A program made the position numbers and the translations under genes. DNA of 11,298 nucleotides from an uncultured Prevotella sp. (GTDB taxonomy: Bacteria; Bacteroidota; Bacteroidia; Bacteroidales; Bacteroidaceae), in assembly GCA_902477645.1 (NCBI GenBank), contig CABSIA010000099.1, positions 1 through 11,298 on the forward strand, read 5' to 3'. The notes beneath the pieces are model-generated. The model was not told the DNA's origin. It did no database searches and worked only from the letters and a program-made list of their open reading frames with translations. Shown here one piece after another: positions 1-8,486 of the stretch (positions are counted from its first letter, which is position 1; every line of letters begins with the position of its first letter).

Positions 1-2299
1 TGGAAGAACCATCACAATTGAGACCGGAAAAGTTGCAAAACAGGCTGATGGTGCAGCTGTCCTGAGAATGGGCAACACCGTACTGCTCGCAACTGTTTGT
101 GCAGCTAAGGACGCAGTTCCGGGTACAGATTTCATGCCTTTGCAAGTTGATTACCGTGAGCAGTATTCTGCCGCAGGCCGTTTCCCTGGAGGATTTACAA
201 AACGCGAAGGCAAAGCCGGCGATAACGAAATTCTGACATCGCGCCTTGTTGACCGTGTTCTTCGCCCGCTCTTCCCATCAAATTACCACGCAGAGGTTTA
301 TGTGCAGGTAATGCTGCTCTCTGCCGACGGAGTTGACCAGCCCGATGCCCTGGCAGGCTTTGCAGCCTCAGCAGCCATGGCTTGTTCAAATATCCCATTT
401 GAATATTACATCTCTGAGGTACGTGTGGCACGTGTCAACGGAGAGTATGTAATCGACCCGACCTTCGAGCAGATGAAACAGGCTGACATGGACATCATGG
501 TAGGTGCCACAAAAGACAACATCATGATGGTTGAGGGCGAGATGGACGAGGTTTCCGAACAGGATCTTATCGGCGCTCTCAAGGCTGCTATCGAAGCCAT
601 CAAGCCTATGTGCCTGCTTCAGGAAGAGCTTGCCAAGGAGCTTGGCACAGATGTTAAGCGCACATACGACCACGAGATTAATGACGAGGATCTGCGCCAG
701 CAAATTAAGGATGAGCTTTACAAGCCTGCATACGAGACAACAAAGGCTGCCCTGCCAAAGCAGGAGCGCCAGGAGGCATTCGAGAAAATCATCACCGACT
801 TCCTCGAGAAATACGATGCCGGGCACACTGACCTCACAGCTGAGGAGCTTGAGGAGAAGCATGCCGAGGCAATGCGCTACTATGCCGATGTAGAGCGCGA
901 CGCCATGCGCCGCTGCATCCTCGACGAGGGCATTCGTCTCGACGGCCGTAAGACCACCGACATACGTCCTATCTGGTGCGAGGTCTCACCTCTGCCAATG
1001 CCTCACGGAAGCTCAATCTTCACACGTGGCGAGACACAGAGCCTCTCTACATGTACACTCGGAACAAAACTCGACGAGAAACTCGTTGACGATGTTCTTG
1101 ACAAGGGCTACCAGCGTTTCCTCCTCCACTACAACTTCCCGCCGTTCTGTACAGGTGAGGCCAAGGCACAGCGTGGCGTAGGCCGCCGTGAGATTGGTCA
1201 CGGACACCTTGCATGGCGTGGTCTTAAGGGTCAGATTCCCGCGGAGTTCCCATATACAGTCCGCCTCGTAAGCCAGATTCTCGAGTCTAACGGCTCCTCG
1301 TCAATGGCTACAGTCTGCGCAGGCACATTGGCGCTTATGGATGCCGGTGTTCCTATGAAGAACCCTGTATCTGGTATCGCAATGGGACTTATCAAAAACC
1401 CGGGTGAGGACAAGTACGCCATTCTGAGCGATATCCTTGGCGATGAGGACCACCTTGGCGATATGGACTTCAAGACAACAGGTACCGTAAACGGTCTGAC
1501 AGCCACACAGATGGATATAAAGTGCGACGGACTGAGCTTCGAAATTCTCGAGAAAGCCCTCATGCAGGCAAAAGCCGGACGTGAGCACATACTCGGCAAG
1601 ATGATGGAGACTATCTCTGAGCCACGTGCCGACATGAAGCCACAGGTTCCACGTATTGTAGCAATCGAGATACCTAAGGAGTTCATCGGTGCCGTTATTG
1701 GCCCGGGCGGAAAAATTATCCAGCAGATGCAGGAAGATACCGGTGCAACCATTACCATCGACGAGATTGACGGAGTTGGCAAGGTTCAGGTCTCTGCTCC
1801 TAACAAGGCAAGCATCGACGCAGCTCTTGGCAAAATCCGTGCTATCGTGGCTGTGCCTGAGGTTGGCGAGGTTTACGAGGGTACCGTACGCTCTATCATG
1901 CCTTACGGATGCTTCGTAGAGATTCTGCCAGGCAAGGACGGACTTCTCCATATCTCAGAAATCGACTGGAAGCGTCTTGAGACTGTTGAGGAGGCTGGCA
2001 TAAAGGAGGGTGACAAGATCACCGTCAAACTTCTTGAGATTGATCCTAAGACAGGCAAATACAAGCTCTCTCACAAGGTTCTGACTCCGAAGCCGGAGGG
2101 ATATGTGGAGCGTGAGCGCCGTCCACGTCCGGAGCGTGGTGAGCGTCGTCCTCGTCCAGACTACAACGGCGAGCGCCCTGAGCGCCGTCAGCCACGCCGC
2201 TTCGAGCACCGCAACAACGAGGATTATCACGATCCAATGGCTAACCGTGAGCCAAGAGACTTCAACGACAGCCTCGACCACAACAATGACATAGATTAA
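1..2299 (+). CDS. pnp: Polynucleotide phosphorylase (PNPase), 5'-truncated by the window edge
   Basis: PNPase is a trimeric 3'-to-5' exoribonuclease that uses phosphate to release nucleoside diphosphates, acting in mRNA decay in the cytoplasm. The frame is open from base 2, reading [14 protein letters not shown] before the first in-frame ATG at 68. That ATG is therefore internal, and probably only about a dozen N-terminal residues lie outside the window. Domain order is complete: first RNase PH-like domain, helical linker, second RNase PH-like core with the [10 protein letters not shown] active-site segment (about 1439-1468, holding the two catalytic Asp residues known from the E. coli enzyme), KH domain with IGPGGKI (about 1670-1790), and S1 domain (about 1862-2080). 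After S1 comes a charged Arg/Pro-rich tail of about 65 residues ([15 protein letters not shown] and similar) that looks disordered and RNA-binding. The gene is visibly GC-richer than the minus-strand genes and converges with them. It is a core housekeeping gene flanking the accessory locus. Confidence 0.97.
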   Translation, partial: GRTITIETGKVAKQADGAAVLRMGNTVLLATVCAAKDAVPGTDFMPLQVDYREQYSAAGRFPGGFTKREGKAGDNEILTSRLVDRVLRPLFPSNYHAEVYVQVMLLSADGVDQPDALAGFAASAAMACSNIPFEYYISEVRVARVNGEYVIDPTFEQMKQADMDIMVGATKDNIMMVEGEMDEVSEQDLIGALKAAIEAIKPMCLLQEELAKELGTDVKRTYDHEINDEDLRQQIKDELYKPAYETTKAALPKQERQEAFEKIITDFLEKYDAGHTDLTAEELEEKHAEAMRYYADVERDAMRRCILDEGIRLDGRKTTDIRPIWCEVSPLPMPHGSSIFTRGETQSLSTCTLGTKLDEKLVDDVLDKGYQRFLLHYNFPPFCTGEAKAQRGVGRREIGHGHLAWRGLKGQIPAEFPYTVRLVSQILESNGSSSMATVCAGTLALMDAGVPMKNPVSGIAMGLIKNPGEDKYAILSDILGDEDHLGDMDFKTTGTVNGLTATQMDIKCDGLSFEILEKALMQAKAGREHILGKMMETISEPRADMKPQVPRIVAIEIPKEFIGAVIGPGGKIIQQMQEDTGATITIDEIDGVGKVQVSAPNKASIDAALGKIRAIVAVPEVGEVYEGTVRSIMPYGCFVEILPGKDGLLHISEIDWKRLETVEEAGIKEGDKITVKLLEIDPKTGKYKLSHKVLTPKPEGYVERERRPRPERGERRPRPDYNGERPERRQPRRFEHRNNEDYHDPMANREPRDFNDSLDHNNDID

Positions 2300-2320
2300 T
2301 CTTCGAATGTCATATATAAA

Positions 2321-2347
2321 AAGCCTGCAAGTTTGCAGGCTTTTTTT
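2321..2347. terminator. Rho-independent terminator, probably bidirectional, after pnp
   Basis: GCCTGCA (2323-2329) pairs with TGCAGGC (2334-2340) around a four-base loop and is followed by seven T on the plus strand. The A run before the stem gives a five-T tail on the minus strand, so the hairpin can also stop transcription arriving from the convergent minus-strand operon that ends at 2428. It begins about 20 bases after the pnp stop codon. Confidence 0.9.
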
Positions 2348-2350
2348 ATT

Positions 2351-2412
2351 AGGTTGTGAGGTAGTAAGGTTATATAGTCTTTAGGCGAGATTACATCTTC
2401 ACCTCACAACCT
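2351..2412. repeat. 12-bp inverted repeat between the convergent genes
   Basis: AGGTTGTGAGGT at 2351-2362 is perfectly complementary to ACCTCACAACCT at 2401-2412, with 38 bases between. The arms lie just beyond the bidirectional terminator, on the downstream side of the minus-strand operon. There is no T tract next to the stem, so this is not a classical intrinsic terminator. It could stabilise the 3' end of the operon transcript or be part of a small repeat element. Confidence 0.6.
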
Positions 2413-2431
2413 TATAACCTTATAACCTCAC
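2400..2431. repeat. Four tandem degenerate 8-mers of type AACCTTAT
   Basis: The stretch divides into four 8-base units: CACCTCAC, AACCTTAT, AACCTTAT and AACCTCAC. The last unit overlaps the stop codon of the small minus-strand gene (2428-2430), and the first two overlap the right arm of the 12-bp inverted repeat. Very similar AACCTT/TATAACC units recur near 11204-11249, upstream of the regulator gene at the other end of the locus. Confidence 0.55.
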
Positions 2432-2619
2432 CAAATGATATGCTGCATTATGCTTTCTCCCTGCGAATGCGGATAAGGCACGAAGCAGACTACCATCAGC
2501 AATATCATAACTATCGCCATTATTATCGCCGTGCCCCATGTCACGAGCGATGGCGGTATCTCCCCTAACAGATTGCGGACTTTCTCTGAGCGCAACTCTA
2601 TGTCATTGTCCGTTTCCAT
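2428..2619 (-). CDS. Small inner-membrane protein resembling the N-terminus of an HlyD-type adaptor
   Basis: A 63-residue protein with a hydrophilic N-terminus (DIELRSEKVRNLLGEIPPS) and one hydrophobic helix at about residues 25-46, followed by a short polar tail ending in IIW. The N-terminal stretch and the IPP..V.WGT entry into the helix resemble the opening of Bacteroidales HlyD-family membrane-fusion proteins, which normally run to about 400 residues and partner C39 exporters. The periplasmic coiled coil, lipoyl and beta-barrel parts are absent: the frame ends at TGA, and the roughly 80 bases to the terminator show no coding continuation. It starts 30 bases after the exporter stop, so it is probably last in the operon. 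It may be a remnant of an adaptor or a functional single-helix subunit of the exporter. The HlyD likeness is from memory of the family. Confidence 0.7.
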   Translation of the reverse strand: METDNDIELRSEKVRNLLGEIPPSLVTWGTAIIMAIVMILLMVVCFVPYPHSQGESIMQHIIW

Positions 2620-2649
2620 TTTGTTATTTTTTTAAAACTATTTATATCT

Positions 2650-4845
2650 TTAGTTTCCCAGTTCAAGCTGATTTTTGACAAGATTATAGTATGCGCCTCT
2701 ATTTTCAATGAGAGAAACGTGGTTGCCTGTCTCAACTATCTTTCCACCGTCTACGACTATTATCTGGTCTGCGTTTTTAACGGTAGACAGCCTATGCGCC
2801 ACCACAACCACAGTACGCCCTTTGTAAAACTCATCAAGGTTCTCGACTATAGCCCTCTCGTTTTTTGCATCGAGTGCATTTGTTGCCTCGTCCAAGAAAA
2901 TGAAATCTGGATTCTTATATACTGCACGGGCTATGAGAATGCGCTGTTTCTGACCTTGGCTCAACCCTACGCCGTCTCTACCTATTTTTGTATTGTATCT
3001 TAGCGGAAGCCCCATAACGTAGTCATGGATATTTGCTATTTTTGCAGCCCGCTCAAGCCGTACAACATCTATCTCTCCATCATCTACGGCAATGTTGCGG
3101 GCTATAGACTCAGAGAATATCACGCCGTCCTGCATAACCACGCCACAATGCCGTCGCCACCATTTCAGGTTGTATTCGTTGATATTCCGTCCTGCTATAG
3201 ATATTGAGCCAGCCAAAACCTGATAATAACCGAGCATGAGTTTTACAAGTGTTGTTTTTCCGCTACCCGATGCCCCCACTATGGCTGTCACCTTACCCTC
3301 CGGAATGTCGAAAGACACGTCGTCAAGGGTTTTCTTCAAAGCATGAGGGTCGTATTTGAAATCTACATTCTCAATTCTGACAGATTTTTCTCCATCAAAA
3401 GTTTTCGCCTGGTTTTCTTTCGATTCCTCGTTTTTCCCCTCATGAATCTCGTTTATTCGCTCAAGCGATATCTTCACATCCTGCAGAGAATATATGAACG
3501 ACATAAACTGCTCAACAGGAGAGTTGAGTTGCCCAACGATATACTGTATGGCAAGCATTGCGCCGAGAGTAATCTGATGGTTTATAACGGCTGTTGCAGC
3601 AACTACGGTTATGAGTATGTTCTTTACCTCGTTGATGAATATGGAGCCAGCCTCCTGCGTCTGTTGCAGTTTCAGCGATTTCATCTGAACCTTAAACAAA
3701 TCTGCCTGAGTGTCTTCCCATTCCCACCGTCTGCGCTGCTCGCAGTCTTGCAGTTTTATCTCCTGCATCGAAGTTATAAACTGGTATGTCTTGTTCTGGT
3801 TTATCGCCTGTTGCTCAAATATCTCATAGTCGAGCACCTTGCGGCGTTGCAGGAATGAGGATATCCATAAACCATAGACTATGCTTCCCGCCACAAAAAC
3901 ACCGAAGATCGTTCTGTCGTAAATGAACAACACGATACCGAATATTATGAAACTCAGAAATGTAAATACTATATTCAACACCTGCCCTGTGAGGAAATTC
4001 TGCACACGCTCATGGTCTCCTATACGCTGCATCAAGTCGCCCATCAGCTTTGTGTCAAAAAACGACATTGGCAATTTAAGCAGCTTTATGAAAAAATCGC
4101 TTACCAACGAGATGTTTATCCTCATGGAGATATGAAGCAACAGCCAACGGCGAATAAATTCCGTTGCCGTTCGTCCTGCGACAATCATCAGTTCACCTAA
4201 CAACACGAGCCAAATAAAACCTATGTCATTGTATTTTATGCCTATATCCACTATCGACTGGGTAAGGAATGGCATGATTAGCTGAAGCAGACATCCAAGC
4301 AAAAGTCCAAGGATTATCTGTCCGAAGTAACGCTTATACTTGCGGACATAGCCAAATAGGAAACGGAAAGAGTGCGTCTCTGCCAGACCGCTCTTTTCAT
4401 TATTACTGTAGAACTGGGGCGTTGGCTCAACAAGCAAAACAACACCCCTGTCCCCACCTGCTGAACAAGTACTCAGCCAATGGCTGTTGAATTCGTCAAG
4501 ACTATACCTCACAAGCCCTTTGCCAGGGTCAGCCACACAGAAAGTACGTTCTCTCTTTATCTTATACAACACAACAAAGTGGTTCTGGTTCCAATGAAGT
4601 ATACAAGGCAAGTGAGCCGTGCACAATCCCTCAATGTCGGTCTTTCCACATACAGTGTGCAGACCAAGCTTGCTTGCAGCCTCGCTAATGCCAAGCATGG
4701 AAACGCCTTCTGTGGTGGCAAAGCAAATACCTGACAACTCCTGCAAAGAATACTCTCTTCCATAGTGAGCACATACCATCTGTAGACAGGCTATGCCGCA
4801 CTGCATAGAGTCGTGTTGACGACAAACTTTTAGAGTTTTTCTCAT
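2650..4845 (-). CDS. C39 peptidase-containing ABC transporter (PCAT), bacteriocin/RiPP exporter
   Basis: A 731-residue inner-membrane exporter that cleaves double-glycine leaders and exports the cargo. The N-terminal C39 peptidase (about 1-135) has the oxyanion-hole Gln10, catalytic Cys16 (QHDSMQCGIAC), His89 (NQNHFVVLY) and Asp106 (VADPGKG), so it should be active. The membrane domain spans about 165-440. The nucleotide-binding domain has Walker A GASGSGKT (524-531), Q-loop Gln572, signature LSQGQ (628-632), Walker B FIFLDEAT (648-655) and H-loop His684, all intact. It follows the outer-membrane gene by 15 bases and precedes the mini-HlyD gene by 30. Its evident substrate is the double-glycine precursor encoded at 8768-8487. 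Length and domain order are normal for the family, and the ATG at 4845 places Cys16 at the usual distance from the N-terminus. Confidence 0.95.
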   Translation of the reverse strand: MRKTLKVCRQHDSMQCGIACLQMVCAHYGREYSLQELSGICFATTEGVSMLGISEAASKLGLHTVCGKTDIEGLCTAHLPCILHWNQNHFVVLYKIKRERTFCVADPGKGLVRYSLDEFNSHWLSTCSAGGDRGVVLLVEPTPQFYSNNEKSGLAETHSFRFLFGYVRKYKRYFGQIILGLLLGCLLQLIMPFLTQSIVDIGIKYNDIGFIWLVLLGELMIVAGRTATEFIRRWLLLHISMRINISLVSDFFIKLLKLPMSFFDTKLMGDLMQRIGDHERVQNFLTGQVLNIVFTFLSFIIFGIVLFIYDRTIFGVFVAGSIVYGLWISSFLQRRKVLDYEIFEQQAINQNKTYQFITSMQEIKLQDCEQRRRWEWEDTQADLFKVQMKSLKLQQTQEAGSIFINEVKNILITVVAATAVINHQITLGAMLAIQYIVGQLNSPVEQFMSFIYSLQDVKISLERINEIHEGKNEESKENQAKTFDGEKSVRIENVDFKYDPHALKKTLDDVSFDIPEGKVTAIVGASGSGKTTLVKLMLGYYQVLAGSISIAGRNINEYNLKWWRRHCGVVMQDGVIFSESIARNIAVDDGEIDVVRLERAAKIANIHDYVMGLPLRYNTKIGRDGVGLSQGQKQRILIARAVYKNPDFIFLDEATNALDAKNERAIVENLDEFYKGRTVVVVAHRLSTVKNADQIIVVDGGKIVETGNHVSLIENRGAYYNLVKNQLELGN

Positions 4846-4860
4846 TATTATTTATTCAAA

Positions 4861-7095
4861 TCAGTCTGGTATCTTTTTTCTGATAGACTCCTCGCTATGC
4901 TTGCGCAATGTCCATGTGACAAGCAGCCATGGGCGAAGGCTTGAGCTTTTATACGATATTTGCTGACGATTATAGTAGTTGCCAGTCTCTGTGACGCTAA
5001 CAGTTTTGCGTATTCCCCAATAGTATGGGAGTCCGAGAGATAGATAAAGTTTTTTATTCACCTGCCATGCAAGCTGCACATGAGCCTCTGTGGGGTTCTT
5101 GTACTCTGTATAGCCAAGTGGAGAATAAGAACGCCTGCGCCATGACAGAGTGGAATAAAGGAAGAAATTTCCAAAGTCCCATCTGACATAGTATTCAACG
5201 CCGAAAGAGCTTTTGGTGTCTTGTCCGTTGTATTTATCCAAATAGTATAAGGCTGTGGCAGAAACTATAAGATTATTGCCGTTATATTGTGGTGCAAACG
5301 ACAATGTGGTGCTACGATAGTTTCCGTTGTTACGGTATGACTGTATCTGCAAGTCACCTTCCTGCCTCATATATTGCTCTATCATGTCTTGCGTAAGGCT
5401 GTGGCTGCCATCAAAGAAAAACGCCCAGCTCTTTCTCATATAGCTGTATGAGAGATTTATCCTATCACGTTTCGTCGGATTAAGATAAGGATTTCCCTCA
5501 AAAACCACCCATGGGTTGGTTGAGTTATTCAGTGTGCCAAGCTGACTGGCACTTGGTAAGAAATTGTTATGACTGTAGCTGAGACGCAGACGGTTCATGC
5601 TGTCAAAATTATAATTTAGCGACACCGAGGCACGTGGTTTCCAATAGGCGTTACGTCTGCCACCTGTACGCACGTTAAAATGCTCCAATCCTAAGCTGCC
5701 TAAATAATATAATCTCTTCCATGCATTAGAGTATGACAGGTAAGTGTAATTATTCAGCGTAAAGACCTTGGATGACAGATTTTGCGAGGACAGGTAATCA
5801 GTATCTTGGATGCGTGTGTATTCCAAGGAATTGCCTACGGTCAAATCACCAGATTTCTCACTGTCATGGTCATAGTCAAGTGTCAGACTGTATTGATCCG
5901 CATCTGTTTTTAGACCTATATCGGTATTAGTCTTTGTGCCGGAATACTGTTCCTCGTACCACTGACGGCTGTCGGTTGGCTGATGGGCATAACGTCCGAA
6001 GGCAGAAAGGGTACTGCCGTCTTTAAACGTATGCTCGTAATATGCACGGGTTAGATATGCGTGCATTTTGGAACGGTTGCCTGAGGCGGTGTACATCTGC
6101 TGTTCGTTGTCGGCTGTGTATGTTCCTTCTGCTGTGTTGCCTGAACTGCCTGTATTGCGGTCTGCATAAAAACCTACGGCAAAATAATCTGTCGTCAAAG
6201 GCACCCACTGCGCAAGCAGACTTATGTAGCCATCATGGCTCTTATCTTCTTTTCTGCCGTTAACATGCTTTACGGCATTGCCATTTCGCTCTTCAGAATT
6301 ATAATCCGTCTTGTCATTCAAGGTATATTTAGCGAAAGCGTTACCGTTTATAGAGAATTTCTTTCTTCCTGTTTCAAAGTTTACACCACCGAAACCGTTA
6401 CGTAACGGTATATCATGGCGCGTACGCCACTCTTCATAGACATATAGAGGTCGGTTTTTACGCAGCTTGATGTTTATCATACTGGTATATCCCATCTGGA
6501 GATAGCGCGCGCTGACAACCTCTGATACTTCTACCGTCTCAATGTCTGCGGGGCTTATCGGGGTGATACCAGAGTTCATTAGACGTCCGTCTATCAGGAC
6601 AAGAGGGCTATCGCCATTGCGCATATTGACAGACTGATTCGATACATCGACCTGCAGCAGAGGTATCTCAGACAATGCGACAAAAGGGTTTCCTGACGCC
6701 TTGGCTTTTTTTGATAGTGTGTATATCAGTCCTGTGGCTGTAGTCTTTGGGATTGCTTTGCCTTCAACAACAACCTCTTCAAGATTTATAGCCGATTTCT
6801 GTAATGTCAGGTTAAGTGTGGTGTCTGCCGAAAATGTATCGTTAAGAACAAGTTGGTCATAACCTGCACTTCCCACTTCTATAGTGAAATTACCCTGATG
6901 AGGCAAACAGATAGTCTTATTCGCCACATCTGCAATTTCAAACAGCACGGTGCTGTCACTCTCGGTTACACTTATCTCAACCTTTGTTACGGGTTTCGAG
7001 TCACTTGTTGTGATATGAAAATTTAGCTTTATCTGCGCTTTTGCCACATTGCATGCCGACAATAAAAGCGAGAGCAGAATCAGGGATTTGTACAT
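4861..7095 (-). CDS. Outer-membrane plug/beta-barrel protein of the TonB-dependent receptor type
   Basis: A 744-residue envelope protein. The export signal (MYKSLILLSLLLSAC.NVAKAQ) fits signal peptidase I cleavage before or after Gln21; LSAC at 12-15 also fits a lipobox, so a lipoprotein cannot be excluded. Residues about 22-100 resemble a beta-sandwich (CarboxypepD-regulatory-like) domain, followed by EEVVVEGKAI. A plug-like region (about 130-210) contains NPFVALSEIPLLQVDV, PLVLIDGRLMN and ISPADIETVEV. The rest is made of alternating aromatic/polar beta-strands typical of the Bacteroidetes outer-membrane beta-barrel family (OMP_b-brl_3-like). No clear TonB box is visible and no SusD-like partner is encoded nearby. 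It begins 7 bases after the radical SAM gene and ends 15 bases before the exporter, so it is tightly in the operon. It could carry the mature peptide across the outer membrane or re-import it with a bound ligand; direction cannot be read from sequence. Confidence 0.87.
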   Translation of the reverse strand: MYKSLILLSLLLSACNVAKAQIKLNFHITTSDSKPVTKVEISVTESDSTVLFEIADVANKTICLPHQGNFTIEVGSAGYDQLVLNDTFSADTTLNLTLQKSAINLEEVVVEGKAIPKTTATGLIYTLSKKAKASGNPFVALSEIPLLQVDVSNQSVNMRNGDSPLVLIDGRLMNSGITPISPADIETVEVSEVVSARYLQMGYTSMINIKLRKNRPLYVYEEWRTRHDIPLRNGFGGVNFETGRKKFSINGNAFAKYTLNDKTDYNSEERNGNAVKHVNGRKEDKSHDGYISLLAQWVPLTTDYFAVGFYADRNTGSSGNTAEGTYTADNEQQMYTASGNRSKMHAYLTRAYYEHTFKDGSTLSAFGRYAHQPTDSRQWYEEQYSGTKTNTDIGLKTDADQYSLTLDYDHDSEKSGDLTVGNSLEYTRIQDTDYLSSQNLSSKVFTLNNYTYLSYSNAWKRLYYLGSLGLEHFNVRTGGRRNAYWKPRASVSLNYNFDSMNRLRLSYSHNNFLPSASQLGTLNNSTNPWVVFEGNPYLNPTKRDRINLSYSYMRKSWAFFFDGSHSLTQDMIEQYMRQEGDLQIQSYRNNGNYRSTTLSFAPQYNGNNLIVSATALYYLDKYNGQDTKSSFGVEYYVRWDFGNFFLYSTLSWRRRSYSPLGYTEYKNPTEAHVQLAWQVNKKLYLSLGLPYYWGIRKTVSVTETGNYYNRQQISYKSSSLRPWLLVTWTLRKHSEESIRKKIPD

Positions 7096-7102
7096 AATTG
7101 TC

Positions 7103-8401
7103 TTATTTTGTATACTTCAATTGAATTTGTCTTGCCATATAACTTATCTCAAATTGTGTTTTTAGATGTTTCTTCAATACATTCATATCAACGAGGTCAC
7201 ATGATTGCTGTTTCACAAACATCTTCATACTGCAAGGGCCTCCACAAGTTGGAAAATATGGGCAAGTTTTACAATATTCGGGAATTTTCTGACTATATAG
7301 CCGGTTTATTTTGTCTGAATCCCAAACTATTTCACCTGTCGATTGATTAAGAGAACCAAAAGAATTCTCTTTATCAAAAGAAGTTATAGTCGTGCATTTA
7401 AATACATTACCGTCATAATTTATGACCGCCTCATTATGTCTATCAGCGAAACAAAGTCCAACTTGACTATCGTAATCAACCACAAAGTCATTTTGAAATA
7501 GTTTGTCTATCACATTATAGACCTTATCCATTGCTACTTTTTCCTTATCTACCTGCCATATCTTCTTTAATATAACTTTAGTCCTTAAACGGTCAAGAGA
7601 CTTTATCTCTTCCAAAATAGAATCAAAACTATCCAATGTCACTTCATCAAAGTTTATTCTTACTGCTACGAATGAGTCTTTGATGACATTCTGTATTCTT
7701 TTTATATTTCTGACTGTTGATGAGAAAGCGTCAAAATTCTTATTTGCAGTAAATTTTATTTTATTATGCTGTTCTCTATTCCCGTCTAATGTAATCTGGA
7801 AAGTACATCGATAGTTTTTTAAGACATCAAGAACAGATTCTGTAAGAAGTGTTCCATTTGTTGTGAAATCAAGCAAAAGGTCTGTTGAATTGAGACGGCA
7901 AACTTCATCAGCTCCAAGAACTATAGATTTTACGATGTTAGGTCTTAGGAAAGGTTCTCCACCGAAAAAAGACAGTTTGAGCATTTTATAAGGATGCTCT
8001 AAATAATGTTGTTTAATATTTGTTACAACAGCATCAGCTAATTTGGCTCCCATTGAACTATGAGGTATTTTATTCTCATAACAATACCAACAGGAAAGAT
8101 TGCAATCTAACGTCGGATTAACTATTAGCTGATACATTGTTGTATCTTCTTTAATTCTACGCAATGATTTTATAGTTTCTGAATATTCGTCAACATCCTT
8201 TTCTACAATAAATCTGCTTTCTACAAGGCGATTAAACACATTGGGATATTGGTCATGCAAGTCTTTCAATTTTCCTTCCTTGTATAATGAATAGACTGGC
8301 ATTGATAACAGAATATGTAAACCACTGACAGAACTGTAGCATAACACCACGTTGGCATCCAATGCTTGGCAGATTTGATATATACTCTTCTTGTATTCCA
8401 T
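7103..8401 (-). CDS. Radical SAM/SPASM peptide maturase
   Basis: A 432-residue cytoplasmic enzyme likely to modify the adjacent precursor by S-adenosylmethionine radical chemistry. Residues 1-95 form the N-terminal region often seen in Bacteroidales peptide maturases and may bind the leader (RRE-like, inferred). The radical SAM core begins at LDCNLSCWYCYE, with cluster ligands Cys100, Cys104 and Cys107, and has the SAM-binding GGEP at 147-150. The SPASM domain shows seven Cys in the standard arrangement: Cys317, then GNVFKC with Cys336, then Cys377-x2-Cys380-x5-Cys386-x3-Cys390, then Cys401, enough for two auxiliary iron-sulfur clusters. I chose the ATG at 8401. The frame extends upstream only to a TTG at 8437, which lies inside a hairpin and would add 12 residues (NSDFFIFYQF-like) of doubtful value. 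It precedes the outer-membrane gene by 7 bases. The gene is clearly AT-richer than the exporter and pnp. Confidence 0.95.
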   Translation of the reverse strand: MEYKKSIYQICQALDANVVLCYSSVSGLHILLSMPVYSLYKEGKLKDLHDQYPNVFNRLVESRFIVEKDVDEYSETIKSLRRIKEDTTMYQLIVNPTLDCNLSCWYCYENKIPHSSMGAKLADAVVTNIKQHYLEHPYKMLKLSFFGGEPFLRPNIVKSIVLGADEVCRLNSTDLLLDFTTNGTLLTESVLDVLKNYRCTFQITLDGNREQHNKIKFTANKNFDAFSSTVRNIKRIQNVIKDSFVAVRINFDEVTLDSFDSILEEIKSLDRLRTKVILKKIWQVDKEKVAMDKVYNVIDKLFQNDFVVDYDSQVGLCFADRHNEAVINYDGNVFKCTTITSFDKENSFGSLNQSTGEIVWDSDKINRLYSQKIPEYCKTCPYFPTCGGPCSMKMFVKQQSCDLVDMNVLKKHLKTQFEISYMARQIQLKYTK

Positions 8402-8417
8402 AAACTGATAAAATATA

Positions 8418-8479
8418 AAGAAGTCGGAATTAAACAAGCGAGTATGAATTTACCCTCTATATAGAGATTCCGACTTCTT
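8418..8479 (-). promoter_or_regulatory. Large hairpin between precursor and maturase genes
   Basis: AAGAAGTCGGAAT at 8418-8430 and ATTCCGACTTCTT at 8467-8479 form a perfect 13-bp stem with a 36-base loop. The loop contains the perfect 12-base palindrome CTCTATATAGAG (8455-8466). The structure starts 8 bases after the precursor stop codon and ends 17 bases before the maturase ATG. In the transcript the stem is followed by a broken U-rich stretch (UAUAUUUUAUC), so it may be a leaky terminator, an RNase-processing site or a stabilising 3' structure that makes precursor mRNA outnumber maturase mRNA. The structure is seen directly; its role is inferred. Confidence 0.75.
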
Positions 8480-8486
8480 AAACTCA

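Noticed and set aside
195..2294. Minus-strand and shifted-frame open frames across pnp
   Set aside because: They overlap a highly conserved enzyme, encode no recognisable domain and have biased composition expected from the opposite strand of a real gene.
2719..6263. Plus-strand open frames within the exporter and barrel genes
   Set aside because: All are antisense to genes with intact motifs and show no signal, domain or independent promoter.
8402..8437. Longer maturase starting at 8437
   Set aside because: The start would be TTG inside the right arm of the hairpin, and the added residues look unlike the start of other SPASM maturases. ATG at 8401 is preferred.
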